NCBI GenBank assembly: GCA_946414075.1
Contig: CAMKNA010000006.1
Location: 1 to 64,000, forward strand
DNA: 64,000 bases
Direction of reading: 5' to 3'
Source of the DNA: an uncultured Fibrobacter sp.
GTDB taxonomy: Bacteria > Fibrobacterota > Fibrobacteria > Fibrobacterales > Fibrobacteraceae
Below the pieces are notes generated by a model that did not search any database, was not told the origin of the DNA, and worked only from the letters and a program-made list of their open reading frames with translations. The position numbers and the translations under genes are program-made. Position 1 is the first letter of the stretch. Each line of letters starts with the position of its first letter. Positions 32,717 through 42,117 of the stretch are shown one piece after another.

Positions 32717-33618
32717 ATAAAAGCATATGCAGAGTGATTCTGGCATTTTTAATTACCGCCACCCTTGTCGCCTGTTCAGCAGGTGGTGGTGAACAGACTT
32801 TTGAACCGCTGCGTCCTGATGAGAATGCCGACACTGTCAATTCTTCAGACGGCAAGGGCTCTTCTGATTCGGCTGCTCCTGAATCTTCTAGCGGAGCGGT
32901 CGAAGATTCTACCTGGGCGCCCCTTATGGAGTGGGCCGTAATTCCTGCGACTAGCATTATTCGTGGTACGGCCACCTATTCTATTTCCGGCTTTGAAATT
33001 ACCACTACCGAAGTGACTCGGGATGTTTACAGCAAGGTTATGGGTGATATTCCCCAGCAGGTAAACGATGGCGCGGATTTCCCGGTGGAAAATGTGAACT
33101 GGTACCAGGCGGTTCTCTTCTGCAACGCCTACTCTAAGCTGCTTGGCCGCGATACGGCCTATGTCTATACTTCTGTTGGTGATGAATTCTATTTGAATGA
33201 TCTTTCTATTGATTATGCTGCCAAGGGCGCAATTCGCCTGCCCACAGAAAACGAGTGGGAAGTTGCCGCCCGCGGCGGAACCACCAGCACCTATTACTGG
33301 GGCACGGAGGAAGCCAAGAATTACGCCTATTACGCACAAAGTAAAGGCCCCGTGGCGGTAGGTCAGTACTTGCCCAATGAATATGGTCTCTACGACATGG
33401 GTGGGAATGTGGCCGAGTGGGTAAACGACTGGTATGGTACCTACGAGAATAAGGATATGGAGGACCCTACCGGTGCAGAAAAGGGGACAAACCGGGTTGT
33501 GCGCGGGGGCGGTTGGAGCGACAAGGTGTCGGCCCTTGCTTCTAGTGAACGCGCAAAGAAGGCTCCCCTGTATAAGGGCCACAGTTTGGGCTTCCGGATA
33601 GCTCGATCCGCAATGTAA
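32713..33618 (+). CDS. SUMF1/FGE-sulfatase-domain lipoprotein
   Basis: A 301-aa lipoprotein (lipobox 'TLVAC') with a Ser/Glu-rich linker and a formylglycine-generating-enzyme-like domain: 'FEITTTEVTRDVYSKVMG', 'PVENVNWYQAVLFCNAYS', 'RLPTENEWEVAARGG', 'MGGNVAEWVNDWYG' and 'RVVRGGGWSD'. The active-site cysteine pair of true FGE cannot be identified, so it may be a binding or structural paralogue. It overlaps the upstream T9SS protein by 4 nt, suggesting a shared surface complex. Confidence 0.9.
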   Translation: MNKSICRVILAFLITATLVACSAGGGEQTFEPLRPDENADTVNSSDGKGSSDSAAPESSSGAVEDSTWAPLMEWAVIPATSIIRGTATYSISGFEITTTEVTRDVYSKVMGDIPQQVNDGADFPVENVNWYQAVLFCNAYSKLLGRDTAYVYTSVGDEFYLNDLSIDYAAKGAIRLPTENEWEVAARGGTTSTYYWGTEEAKNYAYYAQSKGPVAVGQYLPNEYGLYDMGGNVAEWVNDWYGTYENKDMEDPTGAEKGTNRVVRGGGWSDKVSALASSERAKKAPLYKGHSLGFRIARSAM

Positions 33619-33646
33619 AATAGGCAAAATTTTTAGATTTGGTGTT

Positions 33647-34153
33647 ATGAAGTATATTGGCTGGATTTTCCTGTTTGTGGTTCTCTTGTTCCTTGGGTGT
33701 TCCAAGGAAGAACCTGCGCCATTGCCGCCCTTGAAAAAGATTGATGTCCCCGAGGGAGTGGTCGGTCTTTATTCGGGTAGGCTTCCTTGCGAAAATTGTA
33801 GGGCGAACATTGTCAAGGTTCAGCTTAAAGAGGACAGTTCGGTGGTGTTTGTCCAGAATATCGTCAGGGGCTCCACTCCCGATTCCATCGATACGGATAC
33901 CCTGTTGGGGCGGTTCTCCTTGACTGGCGACAAGATGCTCGTAGATCTTTCCGAGGGGAAGGTCCGCTATAATTTCCAACGAGAACCTTACGGTTCGTTC
34001 GCGTTGCTTACGGGAGCCGGCACGGTCTACAGGGATCAGGACGATATGAAGGCGGAGCTTGTCAGGATCTATGTCAATCCTTTGAGAACGCCTGCTGATA
34101 CTGCGACTGGCGACAGTGTAAAGAAAGATTCTGCGGTGGCAGGAGAAAAGTGA
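33647..34153 (+). CDS. NlpE-like lipoprotein
   Basis: A 168-aa lipoprotein (lipobox 'LFLGC') with 'GLYSGRLPCENCRANIVKVQL', the signature of the NlpE N-terminal domain with its CxxC pair. In Enterobacteria NlpE signals surface contact and copper stress to the Cpx system; no CpxAR pair is seen here, but the next gene is a LytTR regulator that overlaps it (TGATG). A TAGATT box lies 7 nt before the start. Confidence 0.82.
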   Translation: MKYIGWIFLFVVLLFLGCSKEEPAPLPPLKKIDVPEGVVGLYSGRLPCENCRANIVKVQLKEDSSVVFVQNIVRGSTPDSIDTDTLLGRFSLTGDKMLVDLSEGKVRYNFQREPYGSFALLTGAGTVYRDQDDMKAELVRIYVNPLRTPADTATGDSVKKDSAVAGEK

Positions 34154-34920
34154 TGCGGTGTACGGCTCTGATTGTAGATGACGAACCGCTTGCACGCGTA
34201 CGCATGCGTTCTCTGCTGGAGCCTTTTTCTTCCGAAATAGAGATTATAGGGGAGGCATCTTCCGGGGCGGATGCTATTGAAAAAATAACCCAGCTTTTGC
34301 CCGATGTGGTGTTTCTGGATATTCAGTTGAACGACATGGATGCTTTCGAAGCGCTTAGATCCTTGGAAGACGACATGCCCCTGATAGTCTTTACCACGGC
34401 CTACGATAATTTTGCCTTGCGTGCCTACGAAGAGAATACGGTTGATTACCTGCTGAAGCCCGTTGAACCCGCCCGCCTGGAAAAGACGGTGGAAAAGTTG
34501 CGGAAACGACTGGAACAGTCGGCATCGGAAAACCAGTTGCCCGAAAATTTCTCCTGGGATTCATTCCGGCAGATGATGGGCTCTGCAAACAATTACCTGC
34601 AGCGCCTTCAGGTGAAAATAGGTGACCGGATTCTGCTTGTGAATGTGGACGAGATTGTCCGTTTCCAGAGCGAGGAGAAATATACGACGGTCTATGCCCT
34701 GAGTGGACAGTATGTAATTGATATGCCCCTTGTGGATTTGGAAAAGAAGCTGGACCCGCGGCAGTTTGTGCGGATTCACCGGGCACACCTGGTGGCTATC
34801 GACTACATCGCTGAAATCAGGAAAAGCGACATGAGCCGGCTGAATGTGGTGTTGCGGGACAAGGACCATACCCAGCTGCTGGTAAGTAGGAATTTTGTGA
34901 AAAGGGTGCGTAGCCTTTAA
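34153..34920 (+). CDS. LytTR-family response regulator
   Basis: A 255-aa protein. The receiver domain (1-125) has 'LIVDDEP', the phospho-acceptor region 'DVVFLDIQLND' and 'DYLLKPVEP'. The C-terminal LytTR DNA-binding domain has 'DEIVRFQSEEKYTTVYAL' and 'FVRIHRAHLVAIDYI'. The start GTG 34150 or ATG 34153 both overlap the NlpE-like gene. No histidine kinase is nearby. The coupling with NlpE suggests an envelope-stress connection, which is inference. Confidence 0.9.
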   Translation: MRCTALIVDDEPLARVRMRSLLEPFSSEIEIIGEASSGADAIEKITQLLPDVVFLDIQLNDMDAFEALRSLEDDMPLIVFTTAYDNFALRAYEENTVDYLLKPVEPARLEKTVEKLRKRLEQSASENQLPENFSWDSFRQMMGSANNYLQRLQVKIGDRILLVNVDEIVRFQSEEKYTTVYALSGQYVIDMPLVDLEKKLDPRQFVRIHRAHLVAIDYIAEIRKSDMSRLNVVLRDKDHTQLLVSRNFVKRVRSL

Positions 34921-34931
34921 TTGAGTCTTGT

Positions 34932-36320
34932 ATGGAAAATTCACCGAAACATTTTTCGACGAAGAAGTTTTTGAAGGGCCTGACCCGGGAAATTATCGTC
35001 CCGGTAGTGCTTGCGCTGATTGTCATCCAGTATGTGATTCAGGCGTTTCAGATTCCCAGCGGCTCCATGGAAGACTCCCTGCACACGGGAGATTTCTTGC
35101 TGGGGCTCAAGTTTACCTACGGGTCGCCCATACCTTTCAGCAACCAGCATTTCCCTGGCTACACATTACCCGAGAAGGGCGATGTGGTAATCTTCCGTTA
35201 TCCAGGTGAACCTGAATATCCGGACAACAATCCTGGGCGTTATACCCATCTTTTTAATGCCCTGATGCTTGGGAATTTCTACTGGGACCACGAACCTGAG
35301 GAAGGTCAGCCCCACTTGATTCACTATGCCGATGGCCCGAAGGACTACATTAAGCGCTGTGTTGGCGTGAGCGGCGATACCCTGGCGGTTCACGAGGGAA
35401 AACTCTATCTGAACGGCGTCCGCCAGGATACGCTTCCGGGGCATGGTAAGTACACGGCCACATTCCGGAGCAAGTCTCCCAAGGACGAGCGGGAGACCTT
35501 TGTGGTTCCGTCGGTGGGGGATGTGTTCTATGTGGATTCCCTACCGTTGGAAAAGTTGTGGTGGCTCCGCTCCCTGGTGCTGCAGGAAAATCCTGATAGC
35601 CATGTGGAATTGGACCTTTCTCTTTGGCGTGATGGCGTAGAAGACAACAACTACGAATTCGAGAATTTCTTCATTCCGGTGGAAAACGACCGTAGCCTTT
35701 TAATAAACGACATGTTACGCTACAACCGTACCGTATTGCAGCAGCATCTGGTCCAGGGCGATACGATTTACGGTACCATGAGTTTTGCCTATTTCAAGGA
35801 GCTTTCGAGAATTGGGTTCTTGCCCATGCTGGATCCCCACCAGAAGGGTGGCATGACCCGCCAGGTGAGCTATATCGGGCTTGAAGCTTCGGTGTTGCGG
35901 GATTTGGAAGGGAATGTGGCTTTGCTGAACAAGTCGGCTGATACTCTGGTCGTAGACAGTCTCGTTGGGGATTCTGCGACGGTGGATACGACTGCAATTG
36001 ACACATCGGTAGCCTCTGCGGAAAAGGTTGCTTCGAAGTTTGAGATTCGGCGTCGCCTGTTGGTAGATGGCAAGCCCATCGAGAGCTACACCGTCAAGAC
36101 TCCGCAGTTCTTTATGATGGGGGACAACCGCGACAATTCCGCCGACAGCCGCTACTGGGGTTTTGTTTCGTTACGCAATGTTCGTGCGAAAGCGTTTGTG
36201 ATTTATTTCTCCTTCGAAAACGAAAACCAGAAATTCGCCCTGGGCAACCCCTTCACCTGGTGGCGCATTCCCTTCAACATCCGTTGGAGCCGTATAGGCA
36301 AGATTATACCCCTGATTTGA
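34932..36320 (+). CDS. lepB: signal peptidase I
   Basis: A 462-aa membrane protease (S26). One membrane helix (IVPVVLALIVIQYVIQAF) is followed by the catalytic serine in 'QIPSGSMEDSL', the catalytic lysine in 'DYIKRCVGVSGD' and the C-terminal box 'GDNRDNSADSRYWGFV'. It cleaves signal peptides on the outer face of the inner membrane. The protein is much longer than typical LepB because of an insertion of roughly 200 residues between the lysine box and the C-terminal box. It ends 1 nt before the next gene. Confidence 0.94.
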   Translation: MENSPKHFSTKKFLKGLTREIIVPVVLALIVIQYVIQAFQIPSGSMEDSLHTGDFLLGLKFTYGSPIPFSNQHFPGYTLPEKGDVVIFRYPGEPEYPDNNPGRYTHLFNALMLGNFYWDHEPEEGQPHLIHYADGPKDYIKRCVGVSGDTLAVHEGKLYLNGVRQDTLPGHGKYTATFRSKSPKDERETFVVPSVGDVFYVDSLPLEKLWWLRSLVLQENPDSHVELDLSLWRDGVEDNNYEFENFFIPVENDRSLLINDMLRYNRTVLQQHLVQGDTIYGTMSFAYFKELSRIGFLPMLDPHQKGGMTRQVSYIGLEASVLRDLEGNVALLNKSADTLVVDSLVGDSATVDTTAIDTSVASAEKVASKFEIRRRLLVDGKPIESYTVKTPQFFMMGDNRDNSADSRYWGFVSLRNVRAKAFVIYFSFENENQKFALGNPFTWWRIPFNIRWSRIGKIIPLI

Positions 36321-36321
36321 T

Positions 36322-38118
36322 ATGAAGTTTAGGACTGTTGCATATTGCCTCTGGATTATCCTTGCGCTTGTCTGTGCGGGATTTGTGGCCTGTGCAACCC
36401 AGGTGGCGCCGGGAGGCGGTCCTGAAGACAAGCTGCCGCCCCGGATTGCGGCGGTCTACCCGGCTCCGGGTACCACGAACCACCCCAACGAGCTTTACAT
36501 CAAGCTGGAATTCGACGAGTGGATCAACCCCAGCATCCCGCGAAACGCCGTTTCCATATCGCCGCCCATCGAAAAGAAGATGCGTTTCGAAGTCAGTGGC
36601 AAGACTCTGGAGCTCACATCCCGCGGGCTTTTGGATACGGGCACTACCTATACGGTGACTTTTGCTAGCGGCATCAAGGACCTGCATGGTAACGCTCTCG
36701 CAAAGCCTTTCCAGGTGGTGTTCTCCACAGGCGCGCATATTGACTCTTTGAGACTTCCGGGCCGTGTCATGGTGCATGATTCCATGACGAAGAAAAAGCT
36801 GTACCCCAGTGTCGGCTTATTCCTGATGGGTTCGGAACGCGAAGGCATCCGCTACCTGCAAAAGTACAGGGATACGACTACGAACCTGCTGGATTCGCTC
36901 CCTATGCTTACGAAAGAACCGCCCCTGTTCACCACCCTTGTGGATAGCGCCGGCAATTTCGAGCTGACGGGGCTTAAGCCAGGCCGTTACCGCATAGCGG
37001 CATTCTTGGATTTAAATGGAAACCAGAAAATCGAACCGTCTGCAGAACTGGTGGGTTTTTGGGGAAGGGATATCGTGCTGACAGAAGGAACATTGGATAC
37101 ATTGTGGATCCCCCTGGCAGATCAGGACACCAGCCGTTTGGAGTTGGAATCGGTGGCACAGCCTAACGCCAATATTCTGGAAGCGACTTTCACGAGACCT
37201 GTCTACTTTGATTCCCTTTTCAGGGACACGACCAACTGCTCTCTCACTTCTAGCACCGATGGAAAAACCATGTTCCCCTCTAAGGTGTACCTGGGCGCAT
37301 CTTCCAAGAAGCCGCTGTTCTACTTTAACGAAAAACCCAAGAAGGAAACAGTTTACAAGTTTGCCTGCCGCGAGGCGAAGGATTCCCTGTTCCGTCCGTT
37401 GGACACGCTCCGCAATTATGTGGAATGGGAATGGCAGGAAATGGCGAAGGATACCGCGGCGCCCAAGGTTGTGGCCGCAAAATTCACATCCAGGACCAAG
37501 GCGGTTTTCCCTCACGATTCCTTGATTATATCCTATGACAAGCCCTTCGGAGATTCTTTGACCCAGGCTTTCTATATCGCCATCAACAAGGATACGGCCC
37601 TGATGCAGGTGGAGCCCATAGATCCTGTTCGCTTGCTGGTGAAACATGATGAGGAATGGCCTACCGATGTTGCCATCGAGGTTCTGGAAGGTTATAACGA
37701 CACGACGCTAGCCAAGGCGGACAGCAACGGCGTGCGCGATACGGTGGTTACGCTCAAGTACAGGCGGTTGAGCCGTGTGGAATCCGTGTCCAAGTTGAAG
37801 CTGGCATCTCTTAGGGGCTCCATTCCCGGTGGAAACGACCAGGTGGCGGTACGCCTCACTTCCATCGAGACGAAGATGACGCAGGTGGCAAAGTGCGACG
37901 GCTCTGGAAACTTTACTTTCCCCGACCTGGAAGAGGGCGGTTTCTTCATCGAGTATTACTATCCCGAAGAGGGTAGGGACACGCCCGATGCGGGCAAGCT
38001 TGCGCCATTCAGGTTTGGACAGCCCTGGCGTGCACCGAACGATACACTAAAGATTTCCAAGGGCGAGAATGACTTGAACAAGTTGATTCCCGATTTGCCG
38101 ACATTGTCAAAAAAGTGA
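36322..38118 (+). CDS. Ig-like (Big_5) lipoprotein
   Basis: A 598-aa lipoprotein (lipobox 'GFVAC') with an N-terminal SbsA/Big_5 Ig-like domain: 'PPRIAAVYPAPGTTN', 'LEFDEWINPSI', 'GKTLELTSRGLLDTGTTYTV'. Later segments look like beta-sandwich repeats, and the C-terminus ('CDGSGNFTFPDLEEGGFFIE') resembles a carboxypeptidase-regulatory-like domain. Such proteins are common in Bacteroidetes/Fibrobacteres beside cell-envelope genes. Function unknown. Probably in an operon with lepB and the DinG-like gene. Confidence 0.82.
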   Translation: MKFRTVAYCLWIILALVCAGFVACATQVAPGGGPEDKLPPRIAAVYPAPGTTNHPNELYIKLEFDEWINPSIPRNAVSISPPIEKKMRFEVSGKTLELTSRGLLDTGTTYTVTFASGIKDLHGNALAKPFQVVFSTGAHIDSLRLPGRVMVHDSMTKKKLYPSVGLFLMGSEREGIRYLQKYRDTTTNLLDSLPMLTKEPPLFTTLVDSAGNFELTGLKPGRYRIAAFLDLNGNQKIEPSAELVGFWGRDIVLTEGTLDTLWIPLADQDTSRLELESVAQPNANILEATFTRPVYFDSLFRDTTNCSLTSSTDGKTMFPSKVYLGASSKKPLFYFNEKPKKETVYKFACREAKDSLFRPLDTLRNYVEWEWQEMAKDTAAPKVVAAKFTSRTKAVFPHDSLIISYDKPFGDSLTQAFYIAINKDTALMQVEPIDPVRLLVKHDEEWPTDVAIEVLEGYNDTTLAKADSNGVRDTVVTLKYRRLSRVESVSKLKLASLRGSIPGGNDQVAVRLTSIETKMTQVAKCDGSGNFTFPDLEEGGFFIEYYYPEEGRDTPDAGKLAPFRFGQPWRAPNDTLKISKGENDLNKLIPDLPTLSKK

Positions 38119-38125
38119 GATTCCC

Positions 38126-40843
38126 ATGAATATTCCTACTTTTATCGCCATCGATCTGGAAACCACGGGTCTTGAATTCGACAAGGACGAAATTATCGAA
38201 GTGGCCCTGATGCGTTTCCAGGACGGAAACCCTGCGGAATCTCTGGATTATCTCGTCCGTCCGGCATCGGTGAAATTGCGTCCCTTTATTGAGAGCCTTA
38301 CGGGAATATCCCAGAAGGAACTGGACGAGTCCGAAGACTTTGCGGCTCTTGCCGGAAAGATCCGTAGTTTTATTGGTGACAGCCCCATCGTGGCCCACAA
38401 TGCCAGTTTTGACGCCCGTTTTCTGAAAAGTGCATTTGCAAAAGTTGGGATAGATTTCGAGAATCACCCTGTATGGGATTCCCTGACCCTTTCGAGAATC
38501 GCCTTCCAGGATGTTCCCAACCACCGCCTGGATACGCTGGTGGCGTCTCTCGGGATTGAGCATAGCCGCGCCCACCGGGCGCTCCCCGACGCCGAAGCCT
38601 GCGGCAAGCTTTTCGTGAAGGCTTTCGAGAAGATTGCGTCTATGGATTCTTGGCTCATGAACGCTCTCACCAAGGTCAGTGCCGAGACTCATTGGGAGCG
38701 TCTTTTTGGACCTGCCGCCGGCGCCGTAGAATTTTGCCCTTCTTACAAGATTCCCGAGGTTTCTGGTGAACAGGGTGTGCCTTTACCAATGAGTGGTAAG
38801 CAGGTCTCCGAATTTTTTGACGAGGGTGGAATTCTTTCTAAGCAGATTCCGGAATTCACCTACCGCAAGAACCAGGCGGAATATGCCTCCATTGCCGAAC
38901 GCAATATGTATAAGGGTGGCCTCTGTGTTATAGAGGCTCCTACGGGTTCTGGAAAGTCCATGGCCTACCTGGTTGCCGCCGCCAACAAGGCAGTGGCAGG
39001 GGAGCGCGTGGTCATCAGTACCGCTACCCGTGCGCTCCAGGAACAGCTTTGGAATCACGATATCCCGCAGATAGAGCCTTTGTTTGACGGCAAGCTGAAG
39101 GTGGCTATTTTGAAGGGTCGGGACAATTACCTGTGCCTACGCAAGTTCGAACAGCTCCTGGAATGTTCCGCCGGCCTTTTGCAGAGCGAGGAGCGGGATT
39201 CCTTTATGGCGCTGCTCCCCTGGGCAGAACAGACTACCACCGGCGACATCAACGAATGCACCTCGTTTAACCACAACCGCAATCGCGTACTGTGGTCCAA
39301 GCTTTCCAGCAGTGCATCTACTTGCGAAGGCGAGAAGTGTACTCATTATGCCCACTGCCCTGCCATGGTGGCGAAGCGTCGCGCAGCCGCTTCCAACATG
39401 CTGCTGGTGAACCATGCTCTGTTCATGGCGGACCTGAAGCTGGATTTCGCCCTGCTGCCCACTTACGAGCATATCGTTTTTGACGAAGCCCACAGGCTTC
39501 CGGAAGTCAGTAACCAGGCTCAGGGCCGGCTGGTGTCCTTCTTCGGTTATAGGAACATCGCAAAGACTCTGGTGCCTTCTCGTATGCGTAAGGATGGCCT
39601 TATCGCCGAAATAGAAAGTCGGATTCCTGCCGAAGAGACGGCACTCATCGCTGCCTGCGAAGAACTGATTAACGCTTTGAACGAAACGGAAAAGTGTCTG
39701 CACCGTCTCTTCATGAAGATAGGTAAGCGCATTGGTAAGCTCAAGACGGATAAGACGGGCCTTATTTACAGGAACGGGATTCTGGCAGAATACGATGCAG
39801 ACCCCAAGCCCTTTGTAGACCAGTTCCTGGTATCGAAGGTCCAGGCCGACAAGCTGTTCGATTCCCTCGCAGCGGTACCTGCGACAAAGGGCCTTGTGAA
39901 GGATGCCCGTGGTGCCATGGAAGACCTGTCTCGCTTTATGACGGATTTTGAATTCCTGGTGAAGGCGGGTCGGGTGGATTGGGTGTTCTATCTGGAAGAG
40001 CCTTTCAATCCGCATACCCTCAAGATGCACGCCTATCCGCTTCATTCCGGCGATACCTGGAAGGAGAAGTTCTATCCCTGGATCAAGTCGGCGTTGTTCA
40101 CCTCTGCCACCTTGGCGGTCCAGGGCGACCTTTCCTACTTCGTCCAGAAGATGGGCATGTCCAGCGAAGGCCCGGGCAAGCGGCCCTTCCTCAAGGTGTT
40201 CCCCGACGAACAGGCCCGCAACTCCCGCACCTCCGTCATCGTGACGAAATACCTGCCTAAGCCCTCTACGGCGGAATTCGGCGAAGCCCTGAACGAAACC
40301 CTTTTGCAGGTCTTGCCCAAGACCGACGAAAACACCCTGGTGCTCTTTACCAGTGTTGCTACCATGATGAAGGCCCAGGCTGCACTTGCCCCCGCTTTCG
40401 CTGAAAAGAACAAGCTTCTCCTGTGTCAGCATGTGGACGGTTCCCTGGATGGTCTTGTCTCTATGTTCCGCAAGTCGCGCGGTGCATGTCTGCTGGGTTG
40501 TCAGACCCTGTGGGAAGGAGTGGATTTTCCGGGCGATGCGTTGAAGCTTCTGGTGATTACCAAGCTTCCGTTCCCCAATCCTTCTGATCCGCTGGTGGCG
40601 GGCATTTCCGCCGACATGAAATCCCGGGGCGAAAACACCTTCAAGAGCTACTTTGTGCCCGAGGCCTACATGGAACTGCGCCAGGGCCTTGGCCGCCTTA
40701 TCCGCACGGAATCGGACTCCGGAAAAATCCTGATTCTCGACAACCGCGTGGTGAATGAGGCTTACGGAAAAACCTTCATGCGTATCTGGAACAACAAACA
40801 GCAGGTGGCCACCAGCTCCGAAGAACTGGACGCCCTTCTGTAA
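38126..40843 (+). CDS. dinG: DinG-type helicase with DEDDh exonuclease domain
   Basis: A 905-aa protein. Residues 1-170 are a DnaQ-like exonuclease ('FIAIDLETTGLEF', 'VAHNASFDARFL', 'HRALPDAEAC'). The helicase core has Walker A 'EAPTGSGKSMAY', the DEAH box 'VFDEAHRLPE', and C-terminal motifs 'LGCQTLWEGVDFPGD' and 'QGLGRLIRTESDSG'. Cysteines in 'CEGEKCTHYAHCPAM' and an upstream cysteine could hold an iron-sulfur cluster as in XPD/DinG. It acts on DNA during replication or repair. It follows the Ig-like lipoprotein by 7 nt. Confidence 0.92.
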   Translation: MNIPTFIAIDLETTGLEFDKDEIIEVALMRFQDGNPAESLDYLVRPASVKLRPFIESLTGISQKELDESEDFAALAGKIRSFIGDSPIVAHNASFDARFLKSAFAKVGIDFENHPVWDSLTLSRIAFQDVPNHRLDTLVASLGIEHSRAHRALPDAEACGKLFVKAFEKIASMDSWLMNALTKVSAETHWERLFGPAAGAVEFCPSYKIPEVSGEQGVPLPMSGKQVSEFFDEGGILSKQIPEFTYRKNQAEYASIAERNMYKGGLCVIEAPTGSGKSMAYLVAAANKAVAGERVVISTATRALQEQLWNHDIPQIEPLFDGKLKVAILKGRDNYLCLRKFEQLLECSAGLLQSEERDSFMALLPWAEQTTTGDINECTSFNHNRNRVLWSKLSSSASTCEGEKCTHYAHCPAMVAKRRAAASNMLLVNHALFMADLKLDFALLPTYEHIVFDEAHRLPEVSNQAQGRLVSFFGYRNIAKTLVPSRMRKDGLIAEIESRIPAEETALIAACEELINALNETEKCLHRLFMKIGKRIGKLKTDKTGLIYRNGILAEYDADPKPFVDQFLVSKVQADKLFDSLAAVPATKGLVKDARGAMEDLSRFMTDFEFLVKAGRVDWVFYLEEPFNPHTLKMHAYPLHSGDTWKEKFYPWIKSALFTSATLAVQGDLSYFVQKMGMSSEGPGKRPFLKVFPDEQARNSRTSVIVTKYLPKPSTAEFGEALNETLLQVLPKTDENTLVLFTSVATMMKAQAALAPAFAEKNKLLLCQHVDGSLDGLVSMFRKSRGACLLGCQTLWEGVDFPGDALKLLVITKLPFPNPSDPLVAGISADMKSRGENTFKSYFVPEAYMELRQGLGRLIRTESDSGKILILDNRVVNEAYGKTFMRIWNNKQQVATSSEELDALL

Positions 40844-40946
40844 AGTTTTCCCTCTTTACCTTGGCGGGGGGAAGCCTCCCCCTCGGCAAAGCCTTGCCCC
40901 ACCATGTCATGCCCGCCTTGAGCGGGCACCTCCGACCTTGACCAGC

Positions 40947-40978
40947 GTCATCCTGGAGCGCAGCGACGGGATCCATAC
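40947..40978. repeat. dispersed CGTCATCCTGGAG repeat, copy 1
   Basis: CGTCATCCTGGAGCGCAGCG followed by ACGGGATCC. A related but diverged copy lies at 49103-49138. The ~210-nt gap also contains GC-rich hairpins (for example around 40866-40884) but no gene that I can support. Confidence 0.5.
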
Positions 40979-41056
40979 TTTTCATACCAGCAATTTTCAG
41001 GGGCAAGTCTTTGCCTACCCCCTCTCCTAAGGGGCTCCGCCCCTTAAAAACCCTCT

Positions 41057-42031
41057 TCACCCCTTCGTGCTTTCCCTCACTTTCTCAATGACTTCTTCCG
41101 GTGTCACAAAATCCAGCACGCTGAAAGCCGTCATCTCGTTACCCATGTCCTTGAAACTTGCGCCAAAATGATATACAGTGTCATCGACCAGAAGAAAACG
41201 GTCGTGAATCGTGCGCATGGTCTTCAGTTCTAAATTTGGGTACTGCTTTTTGTGCAATTCTGCTGCAGCTTGGAATTCGGGTGTAATTCTCGGGGAGTAG
41301 ATTGTTGCCGAGACACCTTTCGCCCGCATGGCCGCGAATTTTAGCACCTCGACGGTGGCATACGGGTCGATGAATACTACGGATTTTTTGGCGGTTTTCA
41401 CAAGATCCGAAATCAGTATAAACCCGTCAAACCGCGTTCCAGTCGCAAGAATTCCACCCGTTGGAGTTTGTGCCGCATTCACGAAAAAGTCTATACGTTG
41501 TTCGACTGCGGAAAGCCGAGTATCAACATTTGCGAGTTTGACGCCTTGGCCTTCGATGAGTTGCCGCTGTTCGTGCAGACGGTCCGCAATCTGCAAATCG
41601 GTCGATAGCTTTCGCTGGTTTATGGCGTAACCCTTGAGCATGAATTCCTTGAGAACTCCCAATGCCCACTGCCGAAAACGCGTTCCCGCAATAGACTTGA
41701 CTCGATATCCGACGGATATGATAATGTCCAGATTATACCATAGGACCTTACGAGAAACCTCTCTTTTCCCTTCTTTTTGAACTGTCAAGTATTCCTTGAC
41801 AGTTCGATTTTGCATGAGTTCCCCTTCTTTGAAAATGTTTGAGATGTGCAGACTCACGTTTTGCTTTGACGCATGAAACAGTTCCGCCATCTGTGCCTGT
41901 GTAAGCCATACGGTCTCGTTTTCTACACGAACTTCTAACCGCACTTCGCCTTCCGGCTGGTAAAGCACGATTTCGCCCCTGTTTTCGTTCCCGACCTGGT
42001 CGGGAATCTCAATTTTATCCTTTTTGCTCAT
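41057..42031 (-). CDS. RhuM-type protein with PLD-like C-terminal domain
   Basis: A 324-aa protein. The N-terminal two thirds of the first 150 residues match RhuM virulence-type proteins: 'WLTQAQMAELFHASKQNVSL', 'NIFKEGEL', 'VLWYNLDIIISVGYRVKS' and 'GTRFRQWALGVLKEF'. In place of the usual RhuM C-terminus there is the same domain as in the two ORF6N proteins: 'KSVVFIDPYATVEVL', 'AKGVSATIYSPR', 'IHDRFLLVDD' and 'YHFGASFKDMG'. I chose ATG 42031 with GGAGG upstream; the track start at 42235 would cross the leader hairpin and promoter. It is divergent from the FISUMP gene at 42278. Confidence 0.82.
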   Translation of the reverse strand: MSKKDKIEIPDQVGNENRGEIVLYQPEGEVRLEVRVENETVWLTQAQMAELFHASKQNVSLHISNIFKEGELMQNRTVKEYLTVQKEGKREVSRKVLWYNLDIIISVGYRVKSIAGTRFRQWALGVLKEFMLKGYAINQRKLSTDLQIADRLHEQRQLIEGQGVKLANVDTRLSAVEQRIDFFVNAAQTPTGGILATGTRFDGFILISDLVKTAKKSVVFIDPYATVEVLKFAAMRAKGVSATIYSPRITPEFQAAAELHKKQYPNLELKTMRTIHDRFLLVDDTVYHFGASFKDMGNEMTAFSVLDFVTPEEVIEKVRESTKG

Positions 42032-42042
42032 TTTACCTCCAT

Positions 42043-42109
42043 AAAAAAAGTCGTATTTCCATAGCCCGCAGCCGATTTTAGCTGCTATGGGATATGGAAA
42101 CACGACTTT
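42043..42109 (-). terminator. terminator-like hairpin in leader of RhuM-PLD gene
   Basis: A long imperfect stem (AAAGTCGTGTTTCCATA against TATGGAAATACGACTTT) followed by a T-run on the minus strand, right after the TTTGTATATT box and 12 nt before the ATG. The gene upstream is divergent, so this is not the terminator of a preceding gene. Confidence 0.78.
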
Positions 42110-42117
42110 CGCGGGGT

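Noticed and set aside
40844-41056. Small ORFs between dinG and the RhuM gene
   Set aside because: They consist of dispersed repeats and GC hairpins; no start signals or family patterns.
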